64,000 nucleotides of DNA from assembly GCF_006442545.2 (NCBI RefSeq), contig NZ_CP083952.1, positions 1,853,501-1,917,500 on the forward strand, given 5' to 3'. The notes below the pieces were generated by a model. The model was not told the origin of the DNA. It did no database searches and was given only the letters and a program-made list of their open reading frames with translations. Shown one piece after another: positions 43,710 to 58,517 of this stretch. The stretch comes from Mesorhizobium sp. B2-1-8 (lineage in GTDB: Bacteria; Pseudomonadota; Alphaproteobacteria; Rhizobiales; Rhizobiaceae). Every line of letters starts with the position of its first letter. The stretch's first letter is position 1. A program made the translations under genes and the position numbers.

Positions 43710-45338
43710 CTAAGCAGCGCGATTGCCGGAAAATACCGCCGGCGCCAGCGGCTCGCGGCCAAGGATCAGATCCGCGCCCTTTTCGCCAACCATGATTGTT
43801 GGCGCGTTGGTGTTGGAAGAAGGCACACGCGGCATCACCGAGGCGTCGCAGACGCGCAGGCCTTCTATCCCGCGCAGCCTGAGGTCCGGCGTCACCACCG
43901 CCATCTCGTCATGGCCCATGCGGCAGGTGCCGACCGGGTGGTGGTCGGTCTTGGACGTGCGGCAGGCATAGTCGATCAACTCGTCGTCGCTGGCGAGCGA
44001 CGGACCCGGCAGCACCTCGCGCAGCACGTAGGGGACAAGTGCCTTCTGCCGCATGATCTCTCGCGCTAGCCGCAGCCCCTTCAGCGACATGGCGCGGTCA
44101 TAGGGATCGGACCAGTAGTTCGGGTCGATCAGCGGATGGTCGGCGGGATCAGCGCTTTTCAGGCGTACCGTGCCGCGGGAGCGCGGGCGCAGGAAGGCCG
44201 AGTTCAAGGTGACCCCCGGGTTTTTCAGCTTCTCGACGCCGGCCTCGATGCCGGAGCCGAGACCCAGATGGAACTGAATGTCGGGCGAGGCGGCGGTCGG
44301 ATCGGCGTACCAGAAGCCGCCGGTCTCGAACAAGCTGGAGGCGACCGGTCCGTTCTTCAAGAGCAGATATTGCAGGCCGGCCCAGGCGGTGCGGTGCAGC
44401 TTGGCATAATTGTCGTAGGTGTGATCGCCGGTGCATTCGGCGATGACGAACAGGTCGAGATGGTCCTGCATGTTGGAGCCGACGCCGGGCAGGTCGCGGA
44501 CGGGCGTGACTCCAACCGACTTTAGATGGTCGGCCGGGCCGATGCCGGACTGCATCAGCAGCTTCGGCGAGCCGATGGCGCCGGACGAGACGATCACCTC
44601 GCGGTCGGCGCGCAGGATTGTTGTCTGGCCGCCCGGCTTGTCGACGATCTCGACGCCGATGGCACGGCCCTTCTCGACGACGATGCGGGTGACCAGCACA
44701 TCGGTCCTGACGGTCAGGTTCTTGCGATCGCGGATCGGCTTCAAATAGGCGACCGAAGCGGAGGAGCGCCGGGCGTCTTTCTGGGTCAGCTGGTAGTAGC
44801 CGACGCCTTCCTGGCTGGCGCCGTTGAAATCAGGGTTGAAGGGAATGCCCATCTCCTGGCCGGCGCGGAAATAGGCTTCGCAGATCGGCAGCGGCGCAAT
44901 CGGGTTGGAGACGCCGAGCGGGCCCTGGTCGCCGTGAAAATCGTTGGCATAGCGCTGGTTGTTCTCGGCGCGCTTGAAATAGGGCAGGACGTCGCGGTAG
45001 CTCCACCCGGTCAGCCCTTCCTCCTTCTCCCAGGCGTCGTAGTCGCGCGCATTGCCGCGCGTGTAGATCTGCGCGTTGATCGACGAACCGCCGCCGACGA
45101 CCTTGGCCTGCGTGTACCAGAAGACGCGATCCTTCATGTGCTTCTGCGGCACGGTCGACCAGCCCCAGGAGGCGATGCCCTTGGTCATCTTGGCGAAGCC
45201 CGCCGGCATGTGGATCAGTGGGTGCCAGTCCTTGCCGCCTGCTTCCAGCAGCAGCACGGAATTGGAGGGATCCTCGCTCAGCCGGTTGGCCAGCACGCAG
45301 CCGGCCGGGCCGGCGCCCACGATGATGTAGTCGGTCAT
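43710..45338 (-). CDS. GMC oxidoreductase, choline-dehydrogenase-like
   Basis: A 542-residue flavoprotein. N-terminal FAD motif YIIVGAGPAGCVLANRLS; GMC signature VVGGGSSINAQIYTRGNARD; a second GMC signature at GAIGSPKLLMQSGIGP; and the C-terminal catalytic His in DHHPVGTCRMG, followed by SNTNAPTIMVGEKGAD. Members oxidise primary alcohols (choline, glycols, aliphatic alcohols) to aldehydes, passing electrons to the respiratory chain. BetA is close in sequence, but no betaine genes are next to it and it sits in a sugar/CoA operon. It probably oxidises an alcohol intermediate for the aldehyde dehydrogenase encoded upstream. 12 nt separate it from the SDR gene. Confidence 0.9.
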   Translation of the reverse strand: MTDYIIVGAGPAGCVLANRLSEDPSNSVLLLEAGGKDWHPLIHMPAGFAKMTKGIASWGWSTVPQKHMKDRVFWYTQAKVVGGGSSINAQIYTRGNARDYDAWEKEEGLTGWSYRDVLPYFKRAENNQRYANDFHGDQGPLGVSNPIAPLPICEAYFRAGQEMGIPFNPDFNGASQEGVGYYQLTQKDARRSSASVAYLKPIRDRKNLTVRTDVLVTRIVVEKGRAIGVEIVDKPGGQTTILRADREVIVSSGAIGSPKLLMQSGIGPADHLKSVGVTPVRDLPGVGSNMQDHLDLFVIAECTGDHTYDNYAKLHRTAWAGLQYLLLKNGPVASSLFETGGFWYADPTAASPDIQFHLGLGSGIEAGVEKLKNPGVTLNSAFLRPRSRGTVRLKSADPADHPLIDPNYWSDPYDRAMSLKGLRLAREIMRQKALVPYVLREVLPGPSLASDDELIDYACRTSKTDHHPVGTCRMGHDEMAVVTPDLRLRGIEGLRVCDASVMPRVPSSNTNAPTIMVGEKGADLILGREPLAPAVFSGNRAA

Positions 45339-45350
45339 TGTCTCATCCGT

Positions 45351-46112
45351 TCACAGCCGGGGCACGGAAAGCGCGCCGTCGACATTGATGATCGAGCCGG
45401 TCGAAAAGCCCAGTCTGCCGGCAGCAAGTGCGGCCACCATGGCGCCGATGTCGGAGGCTTCGCCCCAGCGTTTCGCCGGTACCAGGCCGCTGTCTATCAA
45501 AGCGTCATATTTGGCGCTGACGCCTGCCGTCATCTCGGTGCGGATGATGCCCGGCCGCAGTTCGAACACGCCGATATCTTCCGGGGCGAGCCTGAGCGCC
45601 AGGTTCTTCACCCACATGGAAAGCCCGGCTTTCGACATGCAATATTCGGAACGCTCCGGAGAGGCCATCTCGGCGCTGACCGAGGTGATGGTGATGATCG
45701 ATCTTGCATGATCGCTGGGCTGGCGGAGCATCGCCCTGGCGACGGCCTGGCTGAGGAAGACGGTGCCGCGCAGGTTGACGCCGAGGGCGCGGTCGAAATT
45801 GTCGGGTTTGAGGTCCAGCAGGTCGCCGCGCTCCGCAGCGCCGACGCCGGCATTGTTGACCAGGCAATCGATGCGGCCGAACGCGCGCAGGGTAGCGTCG
45901 ACAAGTGTGGTGTGAGCGGAAAGATCAGCGATGTCGCAGGGATGGTAAGCGAAGGCCGCGCCACGCTCTATAATATTTTCTGTTAGCCCTTTGACGGGGC
46001 TATCGGCAAGATCGGCGACCAGGATGTCGAAGCCGGCATCGGCCAGCGCCTCGGCGCAGGCAAGCCCAATGCCGCGCGCGCCGCCGGTGACGATGGCTGC
46101 GGGACGGGTCAT
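45351..46112 (-). CDS. Short-chain dehydrogenase/reductase (3-ketoacyl reductase-like)
   Basis: A 253-residue classical SDR with the cofactor motif TGGARGIG (about residues 9-16), a NNAG at residues 86-89, the catalytic EYCMSKAG at about residues 155-162 and a C-terminal STGSIINVDGALSVPRL. It probably oxidises a hydroxyl on the operon's substrate. A mosaic inverted-repeat element occupies the 205 nt between this gene and the upstream GMC gene, so the three distal genes might have been separated or re-promoted. Confidence 0.88.
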   Translation of the reverse strand: MTRPAAIVTGGARGIGLACAEALADAGFDILVADLADSPVKGLTENIIERGAAFAYHPCDIADLSAHTTLVDATLRAFGRIDCLVNNAGVGAAERGDLLDLKPDNFDRALGVNLRGTVFLSQAVARAMLRQPSDHARSIITITSVSAEMASPERSEYCMSKAGLSMWVKNLALRLAPEDIGVFELRPGIIRTEMTAGVSAKYDALIDSGLVPAKRWGEASDIGAMVAALAAGRLGFSTGSIINVDGALSVPRL

Positions 46113-46133
46113 TGGATACCTATCCGTATGCTA

Positions 46134-46310
46134 GCGCCGCCCCTCATCGCCCTGCCGGGCACTTCTCCCCGTATAGTGACGGGGAGAAGGAGGCCGTCGC
46201 GGCCGCTTTCGCTAATCGCCAGCGTGGCAAGAAGAGCGCCGGGGTTGCGGCGAGCTGTCTTCTCCCCGCTTACGGGGAGAAGGTGCCGGCAGGCGGATGA
46301 GGGGCGGCGC
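46134..46310. repeat. 177-bp MITE-like inverted-repeat element
   Basis: The left end GCGCCGCCCCTCATC with following CTGCCGG, CAC and TTCTCCCCGT is matched by the reverse complement of the right end over about 40 positions. Each arm itself holds a CTTCTCCCCGT-type hairpin (46161-46189 and 46258-46283). No coding capacity. It is a small non-autonomous palindromic repeat lying between the SDR and GMC genes. Confidence 0.8.
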
Positions 46311-46317
46311 GAACCTA

Positions 46318-47832
46318 TCATTGAAATTCGCTCTTACGGATGTGGTCCGCTACCCGCAGCGCCTGGGCGGCGATCGACAGCGCCGGGTTCACGGCGGCTG
46401 AGTTCGGCAGGAAACTGGCGTCGACGACGAAGAGGTTCCGGTGATCGAAGGCGCGGCAGAACGGATCGAGCGGCGACGTCGCCGGATCGTCGCCCATTTT
46501 CACCGTGCCGCACTGGTGCGAGGGCGTGCGCTTGTCGAAAGGGCGCGACAGCACGAGGGGATAACCGCAGGCGCGGAAATTCTCGCGCATCACCTTGGTC
46601 AGGCCTTCCAGCGACTGCATGTTGGAGCGTCGCCATTGCATGACGATGTCCTTGCCGTCGACCATGATGCGGCTTTCGGGATCTGGCAGGTCCTCGCACA
46701 TCAGGTACCAGTCGACGGCATGGCCGGCCATGAAGTCGAGCGCGAATTTCGGCACCCGCTTCACATTGGCCTTGAGCATGTTGCCGTCGATCTTGCCGAG
46801 AAGCTGGACATTGCCGAGCGGTTTGCCGCCCTTGCCGTCCGAGAGATAGTAGTCGTTCAGCATCAGCGTCTTCTGGTAGACGGCATCGTTCCTGCGGCGC
46901 GGATCGATCGCCAGCATGGCGCTCGAATTGTGGTTCATGAAGTTGCGGCCGACCTGGTCGGAGCGGTTGGCCAAGCCCTTGCCGCCTCCCTTGCCATTAC
47001 CGGGTGAGGGCGAGCGCAGCAGGATGACCGCTGAATTGACCGCGCCGGCCGACAGGATCACCAGCTTCGGCGCGACCTTCCTCGGCTCGCCGTTCTGGCG
47101 ATAGTGAACGGCCGAGATGGTTTTGCCGTCCGGGGCTGTCTCGAGACATTCGACATAGGCGCCGGTTTCGAGCTTGATGTTCTCGTCCTTGAGCGCCGCC
47201 GCCAGCGGTGCCGTCTGGGCGTCCATCTTTCCCTGACCAGTGTTGGGGAAGGCGTCCCAGCCGGTCCTGCCCTCCTTCTGCCATGTCTCTATGTCGACGC
47301 CGAGCGGCAGTGAGGCTGGATGCAGGCCCAGCCCCTTGAGTTCGGCACGGGCGCGCGCGATCGGCGCTTCGTCAGGCACCGGCTTGAAGGCATAGGGAAT
47401 GGAGTGGAACGGCTCGGTCGGGTCCTCGCCAAGCGTGCCGCGCACCCGGAAAAGCTGTTCTGCCCTGGAATACCAAGGCTCGAATTCGTCATAGGAGAAC
47501 GGCCATGCGGGCGAGACGCCGCCAAAGTGTTCCATGTCGGAAAAATCTTCCTTGCGGTAACGGATCAGCACCGCGCCGAAGAATTTCGAGTTGCCGCCGA
47601 CGTAATAATAGTTGCCTGGGTTGAAGGACGCACCGCCAGCCTCGCGCCACATTTCCTTCGGCCGGTAATGGCCGTCAACGAAGATGGCGCGCGTGTCGCG
47701 CGCGTGCGGCGTCGACGGCAACGGCTCGCCGCGCTCCAGCATCAGGATGGAAGCGCCGCTGCCGGCCAGACCGGAGGCAATCGTGGCGCCGCCGATCCCG
47801 GAACCGATGATGACGATATCGGGCTTTGCCAT
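46318..47832 (-). CDS. GMC-family oxidoreductase, sugar-dehydrogenase-like
   Basis: A 504-residue flavoprotein. FAD motif VIIGSGIGGATIASGL; substrate region YYYVGGNSKFFGAVLIRYR; C-terminal HQCGTVKMGDDP with the catalytic His, and NPALSIAAQALRVADHI. This layout belongs to the sugar/gluconate/glucoside-dehydrogenase branch of GMC enzymes and differs from the choline-type GMC gene downstream. It may produce a keto-sugar from the sugar taken up by the GtsABC-like importer; no small hitch-hiker subunit is encoded. No signal peptide is present, so it is cytoplasmic or carried by a partner. Confidence 0.85.
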   Translation of the reverse strand: MAKPDIVIIGSGIGGATIASGLAGSGASILMLERGEPLPSTPHARDTRAIFVDGHYRPKEMWREAGGASFNPGNYYYVGGNSKFFGAVLIRYRKEDFSDMEHFGGVSPAWPFSYDEFEPWYSRAEQLFRVRGTLGEDPTEPFHSIPYAFKPVPDEAPIARARAELKGLGLHPASLPLGVDIETWQKEGRTGWDAFPNTGQGKMDAQTAPLAAALKDENIKLETGAYVECLETAPDGKTISAVHYRQNGEPRKVAPKLVILSAGAVNSAVILLRSPSPGNGKGGGKGLANRSDQVGRNFMNHNSSAMLAIDPRRRNDAVYQKTLMLNDYYLSDGKGGKPLGNVQLLGKIDGNMLKANVKRVPKFALDFMAGHAVDWYLMCEDLPDPESRIMVDGKDIVMQWRRSNMQSLEGLTKVMRENFRACGYPLVLSRPFDKRTPSHQCGTVKMGDDPATSPLDPFCRAFDHRNLFVVDASFLPNSAAVNPALSIAAQALRVADHIRKSEFQ

Positions 47833-47892
47833 CGCCTAAAGCGCGCCGCGTTTGAATTGACACATGCCGCCCGCTTTAGTTCTTTTGTTTCG

Positions 47893-47939
47893 ATGCATGT
47901 CGTTGCCCCAAAACCGGATCCACTTTTGGACGACACGCA

Positions 47940-47940
<1 letters not shown>
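47893..47940. repeat. 48-bp imperfect palindromic repeat, copy 2
   Basis: It has the same 48-nt outline as 14094-14141: ATGCATGTCG at the left and CGACACGCAT at the right (one mismatch), with a central CCAAAACCGG and ACTTTTGG. The right end touches the stop codon of the ABC ATPase gene, so it may be the transcript end hairpin for that gene. Confidence 0.8.
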
Positions 47941-49055
<1,115 letters not shown>

Positions 49056-49059
49056 TGGG

Positions 49060-50004
49060 TTATCCTTTGACCGCGCCGGCCATCAGACCGCGCACGAAAT
49101 AGCGGCCGGCGAGCACATAGACGAGAAGGGTGGGCAGCGCGGCGATCATCGCCGCCGCCATGTTGACGTTGTATTCGACGACGCCGGTCGAGGTGTTGAC
49201 GACGTTGTTGAGGGCCACCGTCATCGGCATCGCGTCACCGGTGCCGGCATAGGCGGAGGCGAACAGGAAGTCGTTCCAGATGTTGGTGAACTGGTAGATG
49301 ACGGTGACGACGAAGATCGGCATCGAGTTCGGCAGCATGATGCGCCGGAAGATCTGAAAGAAGGAAGCGCCGTCCACTTGCGCGGCCTTGACCAGTTCGC
49401 TCGGGAACGCCTCGTAATAGTTGCGGAAGAACAGCGTGGTGAAACCGATGCCGTAGACGACATGAACGAAGACCAGGTTGACCGTCGAATTGCCGAGGCC
49501 GAAGCTGGTTCCGATCGTGTTCTGCAGCGTCACACCGAACCGTCCGAGGCTGCCGAGGATCGTCGCCATCGGCAGCAGCACCGACTGAAACGGAATGAAG
49601 CAGGCAAACAGCATCAGCCCGAACACCAGGGTTGCGCCGCGAAAACGCCATTTGGTCAGCACGTAGCCATTGAGCGCGCCGAGCATGGTCGAGATCAGCA
49701 CGGCCGGGACCACCATCTTGATGGAATTCCAGAAATAACCCTTGATGCCGGCGCAGGTGAGGCCGACGCAGGTCTCGCCCCAGGCCTTCAGCCAGGGCTC
49801 GAAGGTCGGCGCCGTGGGCAGGGCCAGCATGTTGCCATTCTGGATCTCGTCCATGGTCTTGAACGAGGTCACCAGCATGACGAATAGCGGCATCAGATAG
49901 AACAGCGCAAACAGCGCCAGAAGCCCGTAGATGACGATGCGGTTGACGATCTTGACGTTGACGCCACGGCTGGCCTGGCGGGCGGGAGCGGTGACGGCGC
50001 TCAT
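49060..50004 (-). CDS. Sugar ABC transporter permease (GtsC-like)
   Basis: A 314-residue membrane protein with six helices. The EAA loop (FPSELVKAAQVDGASFFQIF) marks a CUT1 MalG-type permease. The N-terminus has MPLFVMLVTSFKTMDEI. It overlaps the other permease gene by ATGA and partners with it. Confidence 0.9.
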   Translation of the reverse strand: MSAVTAPARQASRGVNVKIVNRIVIYGLLALFALFYLMPLFVMLVTSFKTMDEIQNGNMLALPTAPTFEPWLKAWGETCVGLTCAGIKGYFWNSIKMVVPAVLISTMLGALNGYVLTKWRFRGATLVFGLMLFACFIPFQSVLLPMATILGSLGRFGVTLQNTIGTSFGLGNSTVNLVFVHVVYGIGFTTLFFRNYYEAFPSELVKAAQVDGASFFQIFRRIMLPNSMPIFVVTVIYQFTNIWNDFLFASAYAGTGDAMPMTVALNNVVNTSTGVVEYNVNMAAAMIAALPTLLVYVLAGRYFVRGLMAGAVKG

Positions 50005-50957
50005 CGCGACTTCTCCCTAAGTTCCGAATAGAGGTAGGGCACGATGATGGCGACGATGGTCATCAACATGATCACCGCACTTGCCGAACCGACGGCCATT
50101 TCGTTGCGCTTGAAGGTGTATTCATACATGAAGTTGGACGGCAGCCAGGCCGAGCCGCCGGGACCGCCGCTGGTCAGAGCCACCACCAGATCGTAGGATT
50201 TGATGGCAAGGTGCGCGAGCACGATGAAGGCCGACAGGAAGATCGGCCGCAAGAGCGGAATGACGATGCGGCGATAGAGCTGGAAGGTGGTGGCGCCGTC
50301 GATCTGCGCCGCTTTCATGATCTCGCCGTCGATGCCGCGCAGGCCGGCCAGGAACATCGCCATGATGAAGCCGGAAGCCTGCCAGACGCCGGCGATGACC
50401 ACCGTGTAGATGACGAAATCCTTGTTCTTGATCCAGTCGAAATGGAAGCTCGTCCAGCCCCATTGATGCAGCGTCTGCTCAAGACCGAGGCCGGGGTCGA
50501 GGAACCATTTCCAGGCGACGCCGGTGACGATGAAGGAGAGCGCCATCGGGTAGAGATAGATGGGACGCAAAACGCCTTCGCCGCGGATCTTCTGGTCGAG
50601 CAGGATGGCCAGGAACAGGCCGAGCGCCAGGCAGATCAAGATGTAGAGAAAACCGAAAATGCCCATATTTGTGATCGACGTGTACCAGCTCGATGGCGGG
50701 TCGGTGTCGAAGGTCCAGCCCCACAGTCGCTGATAGGCGCGCCCGCCCGTTATGGCGTAGGACGGGAAGGTCTTGGAGTTGGTGAAGGACAGATAGATCG
50801 TCCACAGGATGAAGCCGTAGACGAAAACGATGGTGATGGCGAAGCTCGGCGCCAGCACGATTTTCGGCAAGGCATCCTGCAGGCGCGAGCGCACGGAGGC
50901 GCGCGGGCGGGCATGCTCCGGCGTCAGCTTGATCTGGGTTGTCGCGACTGTGCTCAT
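50001..50957 (-). CDS. Sugar ABC transporter permease (GtsB-like)
   Basis: A 318-residue membrane protein with six helices. The EAA loop is DGEIMKAAQIDGATTFQLYR; the N-terminal extension (about 30 residues) is cytoplasmic. It is a MalF-type CUT1 permease and, with its partner, forms the channel. Confidence 0.9.
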   Translation of the reverse strand: MSTVATTQIKLTPEHARPRASVRSRLQDALPKIVLAPSFAITIVFVYGFILWTIYLSFTNSKTFPSYAITGGRAYQRLWGWTFDTDPPSSWYTSITNMGIFGFLYILICLALGLFLAILLDQKIRGEGVLRPIYLYPMALSFIVTGVAWKWFLDPGLGLEQTLHQWGWTSFHFDWIKNKDFVIYTVVIAGVWQASGFIMAMFLAGLRGIDGEIMKAAQIDGATTFQLYRRIVIPLLRPIFLSAFIVLAHLAIKSYDLVVALTSGGPGGSAWLPSNFMYEYTFKRNEMAVGSASAVIMLMTIVAIIVPYLYSELREKSR

Positions 50958-51005
50958 GGGTTCCTCCCGTCGGCGTCCGGCCGACCGGCCTCACGGACCG
51001 GGGAC

Positions 51006-51029
51006 CCTTCCCCGCCGGAGCGGGGAAGG
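51006..51029. terminator. Intercistronic hairpin between sugar-binding protein and permease genes
   Basis: Perfect 9-bp arms (51006-51014 with 51021-51029; CCTTCCCCG/CGGGGAAGG). It lies 19 nt past the binding-protein stop on the minus strand, without a T tract on that strand. The position fits a 3' stabilising hairpin that raises binding-protein yield. Confidence 0.55.
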
Positions 51030-51047
51030 TGTTTTCGTGCGTAGCAC

Positions 51048-52301
51048 TTACTTGGCGTCGTCGATCGCCTTGACCAGTTCGGTCACCGCCTCGTCCGAGG
51101 TCTTGATCTGACCGTGGACGAATTTGGAGACGACGTCCTTGTAGGCATTGGCGACCGCCGGAGGCGCGCCATAGCCCTGGGCGAGCGAGCCGAACAGCGT
51201 GCCGCCTTCGTTGGCCTTCTTCAGGTCGGCGATACCCTTCTTGCCGCAAGCGTCGAAGTCGGTGTCTGGCACGTCGGTCCGGGCCGGAACCGAACCCTTG
51301 ACGACGTTGAAGGCCGACTGGAAGCTCTTCGACAAAGTGGCGGTGGCCAGAGCGATCTGGGCGGCCTTGCGGTCCTCCGGAACGTTGAACATGCCGAACA
51401 TGTCGGAGTTGTAGATCACCGAGCCGTCGGTGCCCGGGAAGCGGTAGCAGAGGAAGTCGGTGCCCGGGGTCTTTTTGGCGGCGTGGAACTCGCCCTTGGC
51501 CCAGTCGCCCATGACCTGCACCAGCGCATCGCCCTTGATGACCATGGCGGTGGCGAGGTTCCAGTCGCGGCCCGAGAAGTTCGGGTCGACATAGGTGACG
51601 AGCTTGGCGAGATTGTCGAACGACTTCTTCATCGTGTCGGACTTAAGCGACGCGTCGTCGAGGTCGTTCATCGCCTTCTTGTAGAATTCCGGCCCGCCGG
51701 TCGACAACACGACGGAATCGAACATGGTGGCTTCCTGCCAGTTCTGGCCGCCAAGCGCGAGCGGAGTGACACCGGCCGCCTTGGCCTTGTCGAGCAATGC
51801 CACGAAGTCGTCGAAGGTCTTCGGCTCGGTGCCGCCGATCTTGTCCATCACCGCCTTGTTGATCCACAGCCAGTTGACGGAGTGGACGTTGACCGGAGCG
51901 GCGACCCACTTGCCGTCATAGACGGCGAATTTCTGCAGGGCGGTCGGAACCGATTTGTCCCAACCTTCCTTCTTGGCCGTCTCGGTGAGGTCGCCCATGA
52001 CGCCGGCCGCGGCATAGTCGAGCACGGTGTAGCCGAGCATCTGCGAGGCGGTCGGATAGTTGCCGGCCGCGACCATCGCCTTCAGCGCGGTCATGGCGGC
52101 ATCGCCGCCGCCGCCGGCCACCGGCACGTCCTTCCAGGCATAGCCTTCCTTGGCCAGATCCTGCTTGAGCACGTTGAGGGCCGCCGCTTCGCCGCCCGAC
52201 GTCCACCAATGCAGCATCTGCACTTCCTTGACGTCCGCGGCGTGGGCCGAGAACACAAAGCTTGTCGCAAGAGCCGTTCCGATAAGCAGTTTGCGCAACA
52301 T
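51048..52301 (-). CDS. Sugar ABC transporter substrate-binding protein (GtsA-like)
   Basis: A 417-residue periplasmic binding protein. It begins with a signal peptide ([20 protein letters not shown], cleavage after AHA) and the mature part reads [20 protein letters not shown], then [19 protein letters not shown], wording characteristic of GtsA-type glucose/aldose binding proteins. It delivers a monosaccharide or small glycoside to the neighbouring permeases. The ATG at 52301 is chosen for its GGGAGGAAG; the open frame runs to 52358. Glucose itself is an inference from GtsA resemblance and could be another aldose. Confidence 0.88.
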   Translation of the reverse strand: MLRKLLIGTALATSFVFSAHAADVKEVQMLHWWTSGGEAAALNVLKQDLAKEGYAWKDVPVAGGGGDAAMTALKAMVAAGNYPTASQMLGYTVLDYAAAGVMGDLTETAKKEGWDKSVPTALQKFAVYDGKWVAAPVNVHSVNWLWINKAVMDKIGGTEPKTFDDFVALLDKAKAAGVTPLALGGQNWQEATMFDSVVLSTGGPEFYKKAMNDLDDASLKSDTMKKSFDNLAKLVTYVDPNFSGRDWNLATAMVIKGDALVQVMGDWAKGEFHAAKKTPGTDFLCYRFPGTDGSVIYNSDMFGMFNVPEDRKAAQIALATATLSKSFQSAFNVVKGSVPARTDVPDTDFDACGKKGIADLKKANEGGTLFGSLAQGYGAPPAVANAYKDVVSKFVHGQIKTSDEAVTELVKAIDDAK

Positions 52302-52359
52302 GTACTTCCTCCCTTGTTGCATTACACGACCGGTGGCAGGCCACCGGGTTCTTCCCAAC

Positions 52360-53871
52360 TCAGCCGACCCACCAACCGGTGCGCTGGCCGCGATGAAACT
52401 GGATTGTCTTTTCCTCGGTATAGTCCTCGACGGCGCGCTTGCCGAGTTCGCGGCCCAAGCCCGATTGCTTATAGCCGCCGAACGGCAGTTCTGGATAACC
52501 TTCCATGAACGTGTTCACCCAGACCGTCCCCGAACGCACGCCCCGCGCCACCGACATGCAGGTGTCGATGCTGGCGCTCCACACACCCGCCGACAGACCA
52601 TAGGGCGTGTTGTTGGCGATGTGCAACGCCTTCTCAATCGATTCAAAGGTCAGCACCGAGAGCACCGGCCCGAACACTTCCTCGCGGGCGACGGCCATGT
52701 TTTCGGTGACGTCGCGCAAGATCGTCGGATCGAGATATTGGCCGGCATTGGAGGGGAGCTGCCGACCGCCGCTGAAGATGCTGCCGCCGTCACTCGCGGC
52801 CGCCGCCACGTAATCGGTCACCTTGGCAAGATGGTCGGACGAAATCATCGCGCCGACCTTGGTCCTGTCATCGAGCGGATCGCCCACCGTTACCTTGGCG
52901 GTCAATGCCTTCACAGCGGCCAGGAAATCATCGGCGATCGCCTCGTGCACGATCAGCCGGCTGCCGGCATTGCAGCATTCGCCGGCATTGAAGAAGCCGC
53001 CGAACACCGCCGCGTCGGCGGCCGCCTCGAGATCGGCATCGGGGAACACGATCTGGCCGTTCTTGCCGCCGAGCTCCATCGAGACCTTCTTCAGGGAATT
53101 CGAGGCCGCCGCCATGGTCATCTTGCCGACGCGGGTGGAACCGGTGAACGAAACCATCTCGACCAGGGGATGGCTGACCATCGGCGCGCCGACATCGGCG
53201 CCGAGGCCGGCGAGGATGTTGACGACGCCCGCGGGAACGCCGGCTTCGAGCAGGATGTCGCCAAGCAGGAAGGTCGAGGCCGAGGTCATCTCGCTCGGCT
53301 TGACCACCGCCGTGCAGCCGGCTGCGAGCGCGAAAGGCAATTTCTGGCTGACGATGAGGAACGGGAAGTTCCACGGCGTGATGATCGAGACGACACCGAT
53401 CGGCTCGCGCAGCACGACGCCCAGCATGGCGTCGCCGAGATTGGCGTAGCTTTCGCCGTGCAACGTTCGGGCGAGCGAAGCTGCATAGCGCCAGATGTCG
53501 ACGGCGCCGCCGATCTCGCCGCGCGCTTGGGCGATCGGCTTGCCGGATTCCAGTGCATCGAGCCGCGCTATGTCTTCCAGCCGGGCCTCGATCAGGTCGG
53601 CCGTCTTGAGCAGGATCGCGGCACGCTCGGCCGCCTTCATGCGCGGCCAGGGACCGGTCTCGAACGCCCTGTGCGCCGCCTGCATCGCGGCTTCCACTTC
53701 GGCGGCACCTGCCTGCGCATAGTGTGAAACGGTGAAGCCGTGACCGGGGCTCTTGCGTTTCAGCATGCGGCCATCGCGGGCATCGACGTGCTTGCCGTCG
53801 ATCAGCAGCTTGTATGCCTTGGGGGCCGCGGAGGCCTCGGCAGGCATGGAAATCTTGAGAGGTGCATTCAT
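52360..53871 (-). CDS. Aldehyde dehydrogenase (BetB-like class)
   Basis: A 503-residue ALDH. Cofactor motif [20 protein letters not shown], general base [17 protein letters not shown], catalytic Cys in [18 protein letters not shown] and the C-terminal [17 protein letters not shown]. The NAGECC motif is close to betaine-aldehyde and other short-chain aldehyde dehydrogenases. It would oxidise an aldehyde made by one of the GMC enzymes to a carboxylic acid, which the CoA transferase could then activate. It lies between the binding-protein gene and the enoyl-CoA hydratase gene. Confidence 0.92.
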   Translation of the reverse strand: MNAPLKISMPAEASAAPKAYKLLIDGKHVDARDGRMLKRKSPGHGFTVSHYAQAGAAEVEAAMQAAHRAFETGPWPRMKAAERAAILLKTADLIEARLEDIARLDALESGKPIAQARGEIGGAVDIWRYAASLARTLHGESYANLGDAMLGVVLREPIGVVSIITPWNFPFLIVSQKLPFALAAGCTAVVKPSEMTSASTFLLGDILLEAGVPAGVVNILAGLGADVGAPMVSHPLVEMVSFTGSTRVGKMTMAAASNSLKKVSMELGGKNGQIVFPDADLEAAADAAVFGGFFNAGECCNAGSRLIVHEAIADDFLAAVKALTAKVTVGDPLDDRTKVGAMISSDHLAKVTDYVAAAASDGGSIFSGGRQLPSNAGQYLDPTILRDVTENMAVAREEVFGPVLSVLTFESIEKALHIANNTPYGLSAGVWSASIDTCMSVARGVRSGTVWVNTFMEGYPELPFGGYKQSGLGRELGKRAVEDYTEEKTIQFHRGQRTGWWVG

Positions 53872-53888
53872 GTGATTTCCACTCTGTC

Positions 53889-54657
53889 CTAGGAACGCGA
53901 AAACACGGGCTTCTGCTTGGTCTTGAAGGAGCCGACACCGGCCTTGAGATCGCTGGTTAGCGCTATGAAGCCGCTGGCCAAGGCTTCCGTTGCAGCTGCA
54001 CTTTCCTCGCCTTCCGCCACCGCGATCATCAGCTTGGCGGCTTCGGTCGCCAGCGGTCCGCGTTCGGCGATTTTTTCAGCCCATGTCTTGGCTTCATCCG
54101 ACGCTTTGCCGGTTTCGACGACGCGATCGACGATACCCAGCGCAAGTGCTTCCGCCGCCAGAAAAATCTCGCCGCCAAGCGCCATGCGACGCACCGTCTG
54201 GGCGCCGAAGCGACGCACGGCGCGCTGCGTGCCGGACCAGCCGGGGACAACGCCGATCGAGGTTTCGGGGAAGCCGAGCTTCACCTGCGTTTCCGCGACG
54301 CGAAAATCACAAGCGACAGCCAGTTCCAGCCCGCCGCCGAGCGCATGGCCCGACAGCACGGCGATGGTCGGCTGCCGGAGCCTGGCCAGCCGGTCGAAGA
54401 CACGGTGGCCGTAGCGCACCCATTGCACCTGGAAATCGGCGGCGTTCATGCCGCCCCAGGCCTCGACATCGCCGCCGGCGCAAAAACCCTTGCCTTCGCC
54501 GCGTATGAGCACGACGCGCACATCCTCGGCGCTTTCCGCCTCATCGAGCGCCGCTTCCAGCGCGCGCAGCATCGGAATGTCGAGCGCGTTGAACTTTTCG
54601 GGCCGGCGCAAGGTGACGATGCCGATCGCGCCATCCTGCTCGAAGGTGACGAGGCGC

Positions 54658-54665
<8 letters not shown>
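53889..54665 (-). CDS. Enoyl-CoA hydratase/isomerase family protein
   Basis: A 258-residue crotonase-fold protein. The oxyanion-hole segments GEGKGFCAGGDVEAW and AVLSGHALGGGLELAVACDF are present, with PETSIGVVPGWSGTQR following. The Glu corresponding to the catalytic hydratase pair appears as E in SIGVVPGWSGTQ only in part, so hydratase versus isomerase activity is not settled. It starts at 54665, overlapping the CoA-transferase stop, hence coupled translation. It acts on an acyl-CoA formed by that transferase. Confidence 0.85.
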
Positions 54666-58327
<3,662 letters not shown>

Positions 58328-58361
58328 CCAGATATCCTCCCCGGCTTTCTCAATCGAATTT

Positions 58362-58377
58362 ATTGGAACGTTCTAAT
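58362..58377. promoter_or_regulatory. LacI operator O1, at the minus-strand operon promoter
   Basis: ATTGGAACGTTCTAAT is a near-palindrome (one mismatched pair) with an axis between 58369 and 58370. It overlaps a minus-strand -10 candidate (TTAGAA) 17 bp after TTGACT. It shares ATTTATTGGAACGTTC with O2. Confidence 0.8.
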
Positions 58378-58517
58378 CTCTGCTCCATGGATGAGTCAAT
58401 CGGGATTTTTCCTCAATCAGACGACGCGGTCATACGTGGTCCAACAGTTTGCCATCCAAGGGGTCTTGTGTTGCAACGCAGCATTGGTTGGGGGGTCACT
58501 TCGAATCCTAAAGGTTC

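Noticed and set aside
43710..45338. betA of a choline-to-betaine pathway
   Set aside because: No betB/betC/betI genes adjoin it; the neighbouring aldehyde dehydrogenase lies seven genes away in a sugar operon.
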